Below are positions 49,776-62,711 of a stretch of DNA of 64,000 nucleotides, one piece after another; positions within the stretch are counted from its first letter, which is position 1; each line of letters opens with the position of its first letter. Made by a program: the position numbers and the translations under genes. This DNA is from Rutidosis leptorrhynchoides. Lineage: Eukaryota; Streptophyta; Magnoliopsida; Asterales; Asteraceae. The stretch covers positions 191,311,501 to 191,375,500 of the forward strand of contig NC_092337.1 in the NCBI RefSeq assembly GCF_046630445.1. The letters run 5' to 3'. A model generated the notes under the pieces. The model did no database searches, was not told the origin of the DNA, and was given only the letters and a program-made list of their open reading frames with translations.

Positions 49776-51238
49776 TGTAAAGACCCGTCCTAATCCATCT
49801 GGACGAAGTCTTCATCAGATGGTCCCATTGCGAGGTTCTGACCTCTATATGCCATGAACGACTCCATGTATTATCTCTAGAATGAGCAAAAAATCACAAC
49901 GGAAGATTTCTTTCATACCTGAGAATAAACATGCTTTAAAGTGTCAACCAAAAGGTTGTTGAGTTCATAGGTTTATCATAAAACAATAAAATTCATCATT
50001 TTGATAGACCACAAGATTTAAATGATGCATGGTACAAATGTGCCCGAATCCTATACCCACCTGTAATGTACATGCGATATCTTTTAAATACAGTACACCT
50101 TTCTTGTGTACGAAATCATTTTTCATAAATCTTAGTAACTGTACACATATCTCGTGCACAAAAACTAATACACATAACCTGTGTATAAAAAATCATTCTC
50201 TCGATACATAACATTCACATCAATTGGTGGCAATTATCATGTCCACATAATTCAACGGTGGAAATTATCATGTCCACATAATTCAATGGTGGCAATTATC
50301 ATATCCACATAATTCAATGGTGGTAATTATCATGTCCACATAATTCAATAGTGGCAAATATCATGTCCACATAATTCAATGGCATCAATTATCATGTCCA
50401 CATAATTCATTAATAATCCGCAGAACTTCTGTCTGCATAATAATTCATTCGAGGAATGTTTTGCTTGTGTCTATCTCGTCAAACATTTATAAAAGCATTT
50501 CATGTATTTGCAGTTCAAAATATATTTCAAAAGCATTTAATAAAGCAGTTATAAAATCAGCGCATTTATTCTCAGTCCAAATATGTAAAGAGTAAAAGGG
50601 AATCAAATGAACTTACTATACGATATTTTGTAGTAAAAATATGCACACGACGATACTGAACAATGCAAGGTTTGCCTCGAATTCACGAACCTATACCAGT
50701 TGCATATATATTAACACATATCTCATTTAATCAACTAAGTTTATTTATATTAAAATTAGTATTTTTTAAACATAATTATTCTTATAATAAATATATGATA
50801 TATAATTTAATTAAAGTTCTATCAATATAATTGGTAATATATTAGTTAAAAACATTTTAGTATGTAATATTAGTTGACTTGTAATATATTTTTATATAGA
50901 TAACATTTGTTTGTTAAAGATAATAATTATAATAATACTAAAAATAATAATAGTAATGATATTAATAAAAATGATAATACTTTTAATAATAATAATGATA
51001 ATTCTAATAAAAAAATTACTATGATAATAATAATAATAAAAGTAATAAAAATAATAGTAATAATAATGATAATAATGTTATTAATGATAATAAAAAAATA
51101 ATAATACTTATAATGATAATGAAAACGATAATTTTAATAAAAATACTTTTGTAAATAATAATAATTTCAAAAATGATAATTTTAAGGATAATAGTAATAA
51201 GAATAATAATAATAATAATCTTAATGCTCATTTTAATG

Positions 51239-51337
<99 letters not shown>

Positions 51338-53833
51338 GTAATAATAATAATGGTAACAGTAATACTACCTCAAAGAAGTATCCCTTAAAGAAAAAATGAC
51401 CAAGTCCGAGTTTGAACCCGCGACGTCCCGCTAGCCCGATAATATTCTTAATTCTATATAACCCGTGTATTTCTGTTTTCGTCTTCATAACACAAAACCC
51501 GAATATATCTTCATCATCAATCTTTTTATCATTATATTACCATCATCAAATCATACACTATCATGTATTAAACCTATCATTTCTATCATCGTCATTTGTT
51601 TTGATCAACATCACCAAACCGTTATTATCACATCATCATAATCGAACGCTTATCATCACCATGATTAACTTAAACTATCATCATAAAACTACATCATGTT
51701 AATCATTATTATATACTTTGATCATCATAACCATGATCATAATCATACTCCTGCTCATAGTCACCATCATAATTAACATCGCGTAATTATCATTATCTAT
51801 CCTATCATCGTGTGTTATATCATCATACCTATCATTATCATCATACCCATTATATTATAACTCGATTATTATCATTACCTAATCATCAATATAACCTAAT
51901 CGTGAATCATATTCATCTTTCGTCTCGGTCATCTAACAACATATCCCTGCCGATACACATGTTTTGAAACAACAAATCATACCTATTTATACAATCATTA
52001 TTCATAAATCATGATCATCATCGTCATGATCATTCACGGCATCATGCATCTAATATCTTCATCGAATATTCATATCAATACCTTAAGACCTAAACAATTA
52101 GAAACCATCGTCTGTTTTAACTTCCCCAACGATTATTGCCTGCCAAACTCGTTGTATAAACATTTCGGCCCAAAGAAAAATGTAGCAGCCCATAATGGGA
52201 GTCCATGATCCAAAAATAACTTAGAATATGGCCTAACAATTCATGACCCAAGTAGTTCTTGATGTGCAAACCCATCATGACCTCGTTCATTATAATATCA
52301 TCATTATTATCCTAATCATACCTAACCATCCTCATCCGTTACTTTATGTACTACCCTTTATTTTAATCAACAAGTGTAACTTTCAGCCAAAAAGGAGAAG
52401 CAATAGCATCTTATAAATGGCAATCACTTTCAAAATGCATTATAAATAATTGATCAATTTGCAGTATAAATAACCGAAAGACATAACAAGGTTTGAGATG
52501 GTTTCATTCAAAACAAAAAAATAAGGCTGTTGCAGGTATGAAAAAGGTTAACATGATGGTTGGTTTTTGAATATAAAGAGAACGAGAATAGCAGTGAGCT
52601 GTAGCAGTGGTGTTTTGTTTGCAGGTTGTTTGTGGTTCGATCCTAGCAGAAACGGGAGTAAGGAGATATCAAGTAATAGTTACAAAGTTGTGGTCATGGT
52701 TATTTGTCAGAAACGATGTAAACAGAAAGGTAGTAATAGCAGCTTCGAAGTAGCAGCAGGTTATGGGTTTGTAAATAAGAAGAAGAAGAGAGAAAGAAGA
52801 GAGATGGAAGAGGTGGTTCAATGGTGGTGAATGTGGTGGTTGTAATTGGGTGAATCATTTGAAACAGGAAAAGGAAAAGAAGCACGAATAAGTGGGGATG
52901 TTTGAGTTCACGAAGTAATAAGCAAGAATCAGAAAAATATGGCAGGTGAGTTTGGTTTCGTTTGTTAACTGCAACAGTGACTGGTTTGGTTGTTGTGGTG
53001 GTGTTTAATCAAGGTGGAAGGTGGTTTTATGGGTTCATGTAGTAAAACAGAAACCGTAAGCAATATGTATCAATTTAAGGTGGTCTGAGGTGGTTTTTAT
53101 TTTAAGAGAGATAGATATAGACAAAGGTGGTTAAATGAGATTTAGATTTTGTCGTGGAGCTATGATGGTGGTTCAGAGTGTCTTCCGTTTCCGTTTGAAG
53201 GTGATCACGGTGTCGGTTCATCAAGAAGAAAATAAAAGGTATGTATATATCTATTATGTATGTGTGTTTCATTTATCTCTCTGTAAGTCTAAACTCTTGT
53301 ATATATCTATCCTATGATCTTATATGTACATATTTATATGAATATAGTATATATGTAATGATTATAATAATGTAAATCGAATAATTGAATTAGTAACTTG
53401 ATATGATCGATTTGTTTGCATTGTGAAGGGATTCGGACGTGTAACAAGAATCAGACAGGAAGGATAGAAGATTTCAACCATGAAGAAAAAGGATAGGAAA
53501 ATCAATTTAACAGACAGTGAAAGCTAACACTTTTCGTACAAATTTTATGTTTCTTTATTTTCTGATAAAAGCGAATACATATAATTGATATCGATGGTGG
53601 AAGAACTCGAAGGACTTCTTCCAATATGAAGAGATTGTCGATTGTTTTCTAGCCAAAAGAAATGTCGACACAGAATTACGATAAGAGCAAGAAGACAGAA
53701 AGAAAAATGGAGCTGAGAGTGATAGCAAATTGATTCGTACAAGTTACAGATATCTAGCCGACAAATTACCCAGTTTAGATAATGATAGGGAAACTGATTT
53801 TGATTCCTATATGTATAAATATGTAATTATCTG

Positions 53834-53923
<90 letters not shown>

Positions 53924-54706
53924 ATGTATTTTGTATATGTATATGTATTTATATATATCTGCATTTATATACCTATTCATATAACTGTATATGTATGTAT
54001 ATATATAATTGCTAAATTTTGATAATTAACAAGTATAAATATATTAATACTATTAATAATACCAATAATATTACTAATAGTAATAATAGTAATTTTTGAT
54101 AAAGAGATTAGTAATAATAAATAATAATATGATAATAAATTTAATTAATAAAAGGATAATAATAATCTTATTAATGATACTAATAATACTACTAGTTATA
54201 TTACTATTAATATTATGAATGATAATAATAATATTAATAATAACAATATAATATTTTATACATATCAAATTTCATTTTTATATAATAATATTATTAATAT
54301 GGATGTTAATATTAATATTTATTTTAATGTAAGTAATACTAGCATAGCAATTATATTTTAACTTATAAGTAATTTTACTATGTTTAGATTTCATATTATT
54401 AACTATATAATATTTAACAACTATATAATAACATATATTGATTATTTATATCTTATATATATTACATTATACATATAAAAATAGTTATACAGGAAAATCA
54501 TATATATTTATATATATTTATTTACATATTTATTTACAAACAAATTGTTCGTGAATCGTCGGGAATGGTCGAAGTTAAACGAATGCAAGAAAACAGTTCA
54601 AAAATTTTGAGACTCAACATTACAGACTTTGTTTATCGCGTCAAAATATATTAGATCGTATCGATAGTTTGGTTTAAAATTTGACGAAAATTTTCGGGTC
54701 ATTACA
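49776..54706 (-). repeat. NA2 5' LTR
   Basis: 4931 bp. Conserved hairpin region at 49832-49845 (sense GAGGT-CAGA-ACCTC). Six degenerate copies of the 31-bp repeat at about 50225-50405, (AAT)n at 51235-51345, T-arm-like stretch at 51399-51440 and (TA)n at 53836-53921. AT-rich elsewhere. No gene. Confidence 0.9.
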
Positions 54707-55595
54707 AAGGCAAGGTATTATCTCTATGAAGACTGATATGCCTCGGACAAATATCCAAGCTTGCTAGATCTTCGATATATGGGGATTAGACTTTATGGGG
54801 CCATTCCCAAAGTCTAATGGGAAAGAATATGTCCTCGTAGCAGTAGATTACGTCTCCAGATGGGTCGAAGCCCAAGAATTTCCAACCAATGATGCCAAAG
54901 TCGTCACCAACTTCCTGAATAGACGCTTCTGCCGATTTGAAGTTCCCCGTGCTATAATAAGTGATAGAGGCATACACTTCTGTAATACTCAATTTATGAA
55001 GGTGATGCAACAATACGGAGTTACCCACAAAATGTCCACTGCCTATCATCCGCAGACTAACGGAAAAGCAGAGGTCACGAACAGAGCACTCAAAAGAATC
55101 TTAGAACGAACTATCGGCCATCATGGAAATAAATGGACCGAGAAATTAGATGATGCTTTGTGGGCATTCCAGACTGCTTACAAGAATCCTCTAGGGACTA
55201 CACCCTACCGTATGATCTATGGAAAAGCCTGTCACCTTCCGCTGGAATTTGAATATAAAGCTCTCTGGGAACTGAAGACCTGCAACCTCGATCCCTCAGT
55301 TACCGCAAAGCATCGGAAGATGCAGATGAACGAACTCGCCGAATTAAGAGACCAAGCATACGAAACGTCATACATCTACAAGGAACGAACGAAGCTTACG
55401 CATGACGCAAAATTGATTCCTACAAAATTCGCCCTGGAGATAAAGTTCTGCTCTTCAATTCTCGGTTCAAGAAGTTCACAGGGAAATTTAGATCAAGATG
55501 GAGTAGCTCATACAAAGTTGTACATGCTTTTCCACACGGAGCCGTGGAATTGGAAGGACCAATTGGCAACTTCAAAGTCAACGGTCACCGGCTAA
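54707..55595 (+). pseudogene. ATH1 integrase catalytic core, right side of the NA2 insertion
   Basis: Resumes after AAGGC: GIISMKTDMPRTNIQAC, one stop, then [20 protein letters not shown] (first catalytic Asp), [12 protein letters not shown] (second Asp) and [20 protein letters not shown] (catalytic Glu), then [20 protein letters not shown] and [19 protein letters not shown], typical of OTA integrases. The C-terminal [13 protein letters not shown]-like part seems frame-shifted near 55440 and ends at 55595. The DDE triad is intact, but the polyprotein is broken by NA2 and by stops. Confidence 0.87.
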
Positions 55596-55790
55596 AAGCT
55601 TATCTAGAAAACCATGATAAGGAGGAGCACCTCTTCTCCTTTGATCCATTCTGAAGATCTGACAAGGATAAGTCGAGCTGTAACGACTTGATAAATAAAG
55701 CGCTCTTGGCAGGCACCCTTGCTTATCCTTTTTATTATTTATTTTTATTTCGATTATTTTCAGTCTTAAAATATTATATCTGTGTGCTAA

Positions 55791-56618
55791 CAACTAAGTT
55801 CAGGAGCTTCAGCTTACATCCCAGTTCGCAGGAGGAGGACTCCTAGAGTTTACTCATCCGGAAGCAGTGCTGATCAGAACAGGCCATCAACAAGGCAATT
55901 AGGCCCAAGGCGATTGATATTAGAGAGTGTTGAGGAGGATATTGGCACAGCACCTCCAGCTCCTCCCGTTCGACGATCTAGACGTTTAGCCAGGAGATCT
56001 GCCGAGCATACACAGCTACCAGAGACACATGAGCCACAGACGATGATACATTATGGGGCCTCCTTAAGTGACCCTGATGTTACATGGGCATTACTCAGAG
56101 ACCAGCAGAGGCTCTACCGAGCTCTTAGAGCATACCTTCAGTGCAAGGGGATGCCGCGTAGTACTGTGGGCCCGTTGTCATTTAGGCTAGCACGCCGTGT
56201 TCAGCTGACACGACAAGCTACCCCCAGGCGTTCCACACCGGCCTCAGTTCACTCAGTTACCTTAGCTGCCATGCCTGCACATGCTACTCCTATTCACATC
56301 ACACCGCCTGCTCAAGTCACCGAGCCAGTTCCAGTCACTGAGCTACCCCAGGGTTGTCACCTAGTCACTATTCCCGTATCAGTTGAACCACCAATGGCCC
56401 AGGCATTTGAGATCACCGGGAGCATACCTGACGAGGAGCCTTTCCCGAGCCTATCACACCTGGAGTTGCCGTCAGACCTCTGTCTAGATTCACTGATAGG
56501 CCCTGAGTTGGATATAGGGCAACCACTTTAGTACTTTCCAAGACTAGAGGATGATGATGATCTCTTTGGTCACTTCGCATCTCCGACTCAGCACATTGAC
56601 CAGGATAGTATTCCATAG
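55791..56618 (+). pseudogene. ATH1 post-pol ORF (position of Athila env-like gene)
   Basis: Open from 55791, after a TAA and a T-rich acceptor-like TTATTTTCAG (near 55760) and a second CAG near 55803, to TAG at 56529-56531. The same frame continues for 28 codons (YFPRLEDDDDLFGHFASP...) to TAG at 56616, so the first stop may be a mutation. The start is Arg-rich (VRRRRTPRVY, RRSRRLARRS), the middle Pro/Thr-rich, the end acidic. No signal peptide or membrane segment is visible, unlike a classical envelope. Athila-clade elements often carry a spliced ORF here; function unproved. Confidence 0.6.
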
Positions 56619-58480
56619 ACTACTTTACTTTATTTTACTTTTAGTTTTATCATTTTGAAGCATTGTACTAAAAAAGTTATATATAGTGGAAATGTTGCCT
56701 TTCTCTTTTTGTTCTTCATGCATAAATATTATCAAAAGAGACTGGTCATTAGGAGACTGACCGTAGGAAGGCCCAGCACTAGGAAAGTAACACGACCATA
56801 GGGAAGTAATCCTTCCTCAAACCTATTTCGATTATATGCACTAAAATCTCTAAGTGTGGGGTAACCCCCGCAAGTAACTTAGAAATTTTAGAAGACAATG
56901 TCCTTAATTTTTAAAGTATTAAAATATTCTTTCTAGAGGACATTAGGGACAATGTTCTTCTAAGTGTGGGGTAATGAGTAAAGGTTTTAAAGGATTTAAA
57001 GGTCGAGTAACCGTAAAACGCCAAGTTTTGAAAAATTCTTTTGTCCAAAAAGTAATTAAGCAATGGATATTGGGTGATTTCGAAAAATTCTTACCTTGTT
57101 TTTGCCCAAAAGATCTAATAAAATTGCTAGAAATCGGTTTTCGGAACATTTATTAGAACGGAACGATTAAGCTGAAACTTATATTTTGTGTCAAAAGATT
57201 TCTTTTAAAAAAATATGTAAAAGGCTACGCATGATCAAGCACAACCCCTACTCCCAAAAAGGTGAGGAATCTTGGACCCAAAGTATCTGTATGACCCATC
57301 AAATCTACAGTACTTTGTCATTTCGATTGATGAACATGCCGGTGTACGGTTCAAGTTAGAACTTGGTCCTGACATACGTTTCAAGACCAATGGTTAGTAA
57401 GCGCCATACGTGGTGCAGGTGCAATACTCCTTTCGAAATCATTCTGAATAGAGAAGACAAAAAGCCATCCGTTTTCGTTTTCACTCCACGCAATTTAAAC
57501 CAACCAACTCACATAAAGAGTTGATGAATCAGAAATATTCACCCCAAATTCACTCCTAAAATACACCATACACTATTCACACCCCTTTCCATTCATCAAA
57601 AGATCCAGAGATTAGTAAAGAAATAGATCGATCAAATTTGCTTCAAAAGCACTTGTTGAAAGATTATGAACCTCTAAATGTTTTTGATAGGTCAAAGACC
57701 TATTTTCAGTGAATTATCACTTCCTCTCTGGGCACCAGGAACGAAAGACAAAAGTTATGAAGAAAAGGTATGCCAAAAAAAGATTTGAATGAAAGAGCAA
57801 AGTCTCTATAAGTAAGGCAAAGAAAAACCCGAGAAGTTGCCCTAAAGAAGGATGCCGGAAGAGCCAAAGAAAATTCTAGAGAAAGTATTAGCAAAATCCG
57901 CTTCTTTCGAAGAAAACTTTTACGGATTCTAGGCCGTTCTCTTTCGAAAAATTGATACTTTAAATAATCAAAGTCTATCAATTCTCTCAAAATCAAAAAG
58001 ATCTGCATACCTTTCACCAATCCATAAATTTTTCGACCATACCCTACAACTCGTCTTCCACTTGAAAGAATGCCTAGGATGAAGATCAGTGTCGTCCTTA
58101 CTTAACCGGTGGAGATATCGATACTTTACCAAGCCTATGATGAGAACTGTTACACGACTGGCTTCTGAGCGACAATACAATTAGAATAAAGACACCCTAA
58201 ACACTTGAGTGATACGAGTAATCCACTAGTGAAGATCCTGATCATGTATACTCTACATCTGAGAGTTGGAAAGTACGCCTATTTCACTATGGACGCGATT
58301 GAAATCTTGCGACCAAATCTCCAAAGCTCGAAACTTTTTCTAATACTTTCGAAAGATGTGCCGACTTCTGATGAAGGCATAATAAAAAGATCTACGGGTG
58401 GGGCAAGGGAGAGTCTATTAGAAAGATCCTTATATTTTCGCTTTTTGCTTGAGGACAATCAAAGCCAAGTGTGGGGTATA
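56619..58480 (+). other. ATH1 3' untranslated region with repeated purine-tract motifs
   Basis: Non-coding. AAGTGTGGGGTA occurs at 56852-56863, 56962-56973 and 58467-58478, the last touching the 3' LTR and therefore the functional tract. The 100 bases between the first two also contain GGACATTAGGGACAATGT. No gene seen on either strand. Confidence 0.7.
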
Positions 58481-60279
58481 TGATATCGGTCAAAAAGTCA
58501 CATTTTTATCCTCAATATTAAGCACTAGAATAATAAAGATTTAAACTTTTTCGGCAAAATTATCGCTTTTTCGGTTAATTTTTTAGATTAAGTAATTATG
58601 AAGGCGATGCAAAAAGAATCAAGTAAAACGGAGCTAAAACGAAGATTCTAGAGCGAAAACGGTGAAAGACAAGAAATCAAGTTACGATCCAGCAAATCAG
58701 CAAGCCAAACGGGCTGCCAAACGGCCTGCCAGTATGGCAAACGACCTGCAAAATGGTCAGAGCAAACGGGCACCTTAAACGGGCAAACCTGGCAAACGGG
58801 CCCTGCAAACGGCTTGCCAAACGGCCTGCTAGCCGTTTGCAGACAAATTTCAAGTCTATTTAAAGGGCTTTCTCCATCCATTTCAACACACTCAATTTGT
58901 AATTCATTTAATATTTTCAAGTTTTTAGTTAGTTTTTAGTAGTAGTTAACTTAGGTTTTATTTTTCGGAGGATAACCCGGCGAGTCCCTACGATCTCGGG
59001 CAGATTTCTTCGGCCTTTTCAGATTTTTATCCGAAACACTTGTCTTTTGTATTGAACATGCGTTCTTACTTTTTATGTTTATAATGCGTTCCGATATTAC
59101 CATGATAGCTTAATCAATCTTTATGTTGCCATGATAGAAGTTTGGGTTAGCGTAATTATGTTAATTTAGTACGATTACTGTTATAATACTGAACTAGGAA
59201 GTCTGATAGATTTGTATGCTAGCATCTTAAGGATTGACCAACCTAGGTTGTGATCAGGACTTGTCCACCTATATGAAATTAGCTACTTCATAGGATTAAG
59301 ACCCCTGGTTATACTGTATCTGAAGATTCTATGAACTCGGTATGGCCGGAGTTCCGGAGAGGCATTTAATGCGCTTTTAGGACACGAAACTTAGGATTTG
59401 AGACATGAATGACCTAGTTAGTGACTTCACTGTGTGACCCAAGCCTATTGCATGTTCTTGTCTGATTGTTGCCTTAGGTATTAGTCATATCAACTGTTTA
59501 GGTATTCATTAGGTTTCTATCTGCTTTACTATCAGTATATCAACTGTAATGTTGTATAATGTTTGAATTGGTATGATCTCATTAGTATGATGGAATGGTT
59601 GTTAGTTTTCATTTAAGGTTTTGCCAACTTAAACCGACGGATTCCTTCCATTTGTGATCAGTGTTCAATCAACACGGCACGTTGTTATGCAGTTAACTAA
59701 ACTGATAACGAGGGTTAGGATTAGAGCTTAACTCACTAATAAACCTAGTACTCTACTGAGAATAACCTCCGAGGTATTGCTACCTCTCAATTATGCGACC
59801 AAGTGACATACTTCTCACTGCTCAAAGAGAACTCTGAGAGTTCAGAGACAAGTAGGTCTGTGTAATTGGCTCATCCAACCAGATCTACATCATTTCAAGC
59901 ATAGTCTTAACATAAGCATAATTACCTTTCCCTAACCCAACACTGATATCTTGGTCAACATTTCCCTGATCTTCATACTCCGGATATCCTTCCACTTTAT
60001 TTACTTTTCTGCATTTAGGACTTTTAGCTAAAATCAACTACTATCTTTTATCCAGATAATTTAACTAAAAGACAATTATACACTTGATCTTCAATTCATT
60101 AATCCATAAAAAACACGACACTAGCCTAACTTACACCTTCTACACCTTAGAAAGTAAAAGTAAATTTAGGCCCCGCACCCGCACAATATAAATAAACAAA
60201 GTCACTATGTGCTACCAAACCGAACATCCTGCGACATAACGACACCGCACAAATAAAACCATCTGTTAGTAGCATATCA
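58481..60279 (+). repeat. ATH1 3' LTR
   Basis: 1799 bp, TGATATCGG to GCATATCA. U3 holds a cluster of AAACGG(C/G)CTGC-like repeats (58696-58850) just upstream of TATTTAAA at 58857-58864, a likely promoter. The 3' third matches 33939-34453. No gene inside. Confidence 0.9.
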
Positions 60280-62472
60280 CGGTGAAAAAAGTATCAAGAG
60301 AATCGGAGCTAAAACGAAGAATCTAAAGCGAAAACGGTGAAAGACGAGAAACCAAGTTACAATCCAGTGAAATCAGCAAACTAAAGCAAGCCATATGGCT
60401 TTCCATACGGCCTGCTAGTAGGGAAAACGGCCTTCCATATGGCCCAGGTAAAATGCCAGGCAAAACAGATGACCAGTACAAATGGCCTACAAAAACGGCC
60501 TACCATACAGCTTGCCAGCCGTATGTAGGCCAATTTCAAGTCTATTTAAAAGGTTTTTATCATCCAGTTTTATACACACTTCAATTCACTTCTTTCTCTC
60601 TCTTTCTACAAATTTGTCATACTTTCAAGGTCTTTGACTCCGTGCGGGAAACTTAGTACCCGGAGAAGAACGCCGAAGATTGTATTAGGTGCGGTCTAGA
60701 GTTTAAACTTGTCAATTTTGTATTCGGAACTCGTTTAATCTACTGGTACTTATATCCTTTGTTTTTATATAATGTCTTTCATTATTATGCTTTGTGATAT
60801 CGTTGCCATGATTAGCGAGTAGTTATCTTTGGTGTATGCTATGATGTAGTCAATTATAATGCCGAAATAATATTATGGTTTGTGTATGTTGTCAAGATGT
60901 TTTCCGATTATGCTTTAAACTCTATCGTTTTTCCAACTAATAGAACGTAGTTATCAGCTCTGTTATTGGGAAGTCACGAACCCCGATTCAGAGTACACTA
61001 TCTGTGTCACCCCTTGGTAAGAAAAGTCTATCAGATACAACGTAAGTTTGACTGAGGCACAACAGTTATAGTAAGTCCACCGAGTGTTGGATTTCGATTG
61101 AGGACTCTTTTGTAGTGAAACATCTAACTAGACCCCTAGTACATTGTCGGTCCTAGACCATGCTAGAGCAGTCACCAAGCATATAAACTTCGTACGTGCT
61201 CGCTGAAGCACAACGGTTGTTGTAAGTTGTACCTCTGCTAAGTAAGGCCGTGGAACCTAGTCAGTGCCGATTAGTACACTTCACCGTAACGCGGTCTCAA
61301 GCATTGCACCCCGCTTGAGGGATTATTAGTTAATTAAGGAACTATTTGTTTAAACACATAAAGGATTGGACCGTTAGGATAATCGAACGTGTTTTTGGAA
61401 GTCAAACCTGACTTGGCCATGGTGTTCTTTATGGTTGAACTCTTTTTAAGGGCCTAACTATCTTTTAAACCCAATCATTAACGAAGGCATCAAAACACAT
61501 CAACGTCACTCGGGTATGGCAAACTATGCATTCTATTATGCTTAAGAAAGTTTAGACCTTTGTGGAATGTTAATACGTCACTCAACCAAGTCGCTCAATT
61601 GGATGAGACATCTGAACGTGTATGCATGTAGTCAGACTGCACGGGTGTTGGGGGTAAGGGACGTTGCTATCTATTCAGATTCTTCAAGCCTAACACAATA
61701 TCCCGTGACATGTCTTATGACAGGGGCGCTTAGGACCAGTGTAATGAATACAAGGTCACTACCTATTCATGAGCCAGCATTCCATAATCTCGGCAAAGTA
61801 ACTGAACAAAACCATAGTATGCACTTATTTTAACCTTATCTGAATTACAAATTTTATCGCATTTACTTTATTTTATCTTATAAACTAGAAAACCCAAAAT
61901 TAGGTAACAAACCACTACTCCTTCACTTTAGGATTATCTTAAGCTTTAATTATAGGTTCGATTCTACTGATTTCTTAAAAATACGACTCTAGGTCATACT
62001 TCCCTTACTCATAATAAGGAATAGTACGATATAGGCCCCACTAAATATAAATTTAAAACTACCTACCCCCTATTCGATTGGCTGATTCTGACGTCTTCCG
62101 GCCTGATGACACCGCATAAATAAAAACGTCCGTTTTAGTCATATCAAGAGGGAGAGTAAGTTTTTGGCGCCGCTGCCGGGGAACTGGTATCAGACAATAC
62201 TGCTTTTATCAAACTTATTCGCAAGAATTTAGGGGTGTCTAAGAAAGACAATTATACACGGACTTAGTTGTTGTATTTTCCGATCAGTCTCCAATTATAT
62301 TGGAACTAAAAGGATCCTGCCTCTCCGTAGTCGGCCTGGCCACTTGGTTTATTGAATAGTTCGTGCGAAGCTCTGTTATCGAAGTACTAGGGAATCAGTA
62401 GCAAGAACCAAAAACAAATTTAAACTTAGGATAATTACCTTCGATTACTTTAGATTACCTTATATTACCTTA
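60280..62472 (+). mobile_element. ATH2: second Athila-type LTR with primer site and leader
   Basis: Starts directly after ATH1 with CGGTGAAAAAAGTATCAAG, aligning to about 58606 of the ATH1 LTR, so the first part of its LTR is missing or fused. It has U3 repeats of a different sequence (CCATA.GGC.T, 60389-60530), TATTTAAA at 60543-60550 and LTR end CATATCA at 62146. The primer site TGGCGCCGCTGCCGGGGA is at 62165-62182, and its leader is shared with ATH1 (62232-62340). Internal sequence then stops being recognisable. No coding region. Confidence 0.8.
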
Positions 62473-62711
62473 GGATCACTGTTGTTCTCAAATTTTGTGG
62501 ATGTAAACTCAACTATTAGACTATGGTTTTAAGATTACTAAGAATCCAATATACACTGATTCACAAAGTGCTATTGCCATTACTAGCAACTCGGTCTAGC
62601 ACTTTAAGACCAAACACATAGATATTCGTTATAACTTTATCAAGGACCATGTAGAAAAGAGAGATATAGAGTTATACTTTGTGCCTACAAAAGTATAATT
62701 AGCTGACATGT
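62473..62711 (+). pseudogene. Ty1/copia RNase H C-terminal remnant
   Basis: Reads QTQLLDYGFKITKNPIYTDS, QSAIAITSNS, HFKTKHIDIRYNFIKDHVEK, RDIELYFVPTK and LADM, with stops replacing three sense codons. This is the end of a copia RT-RNase H polyprotein (D..SAI..., KHID.RYHF, ADM/FTK motif). It is cut off at TGTAATACC (62712), so a later element probably inserted here. Confidence 0.85.
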
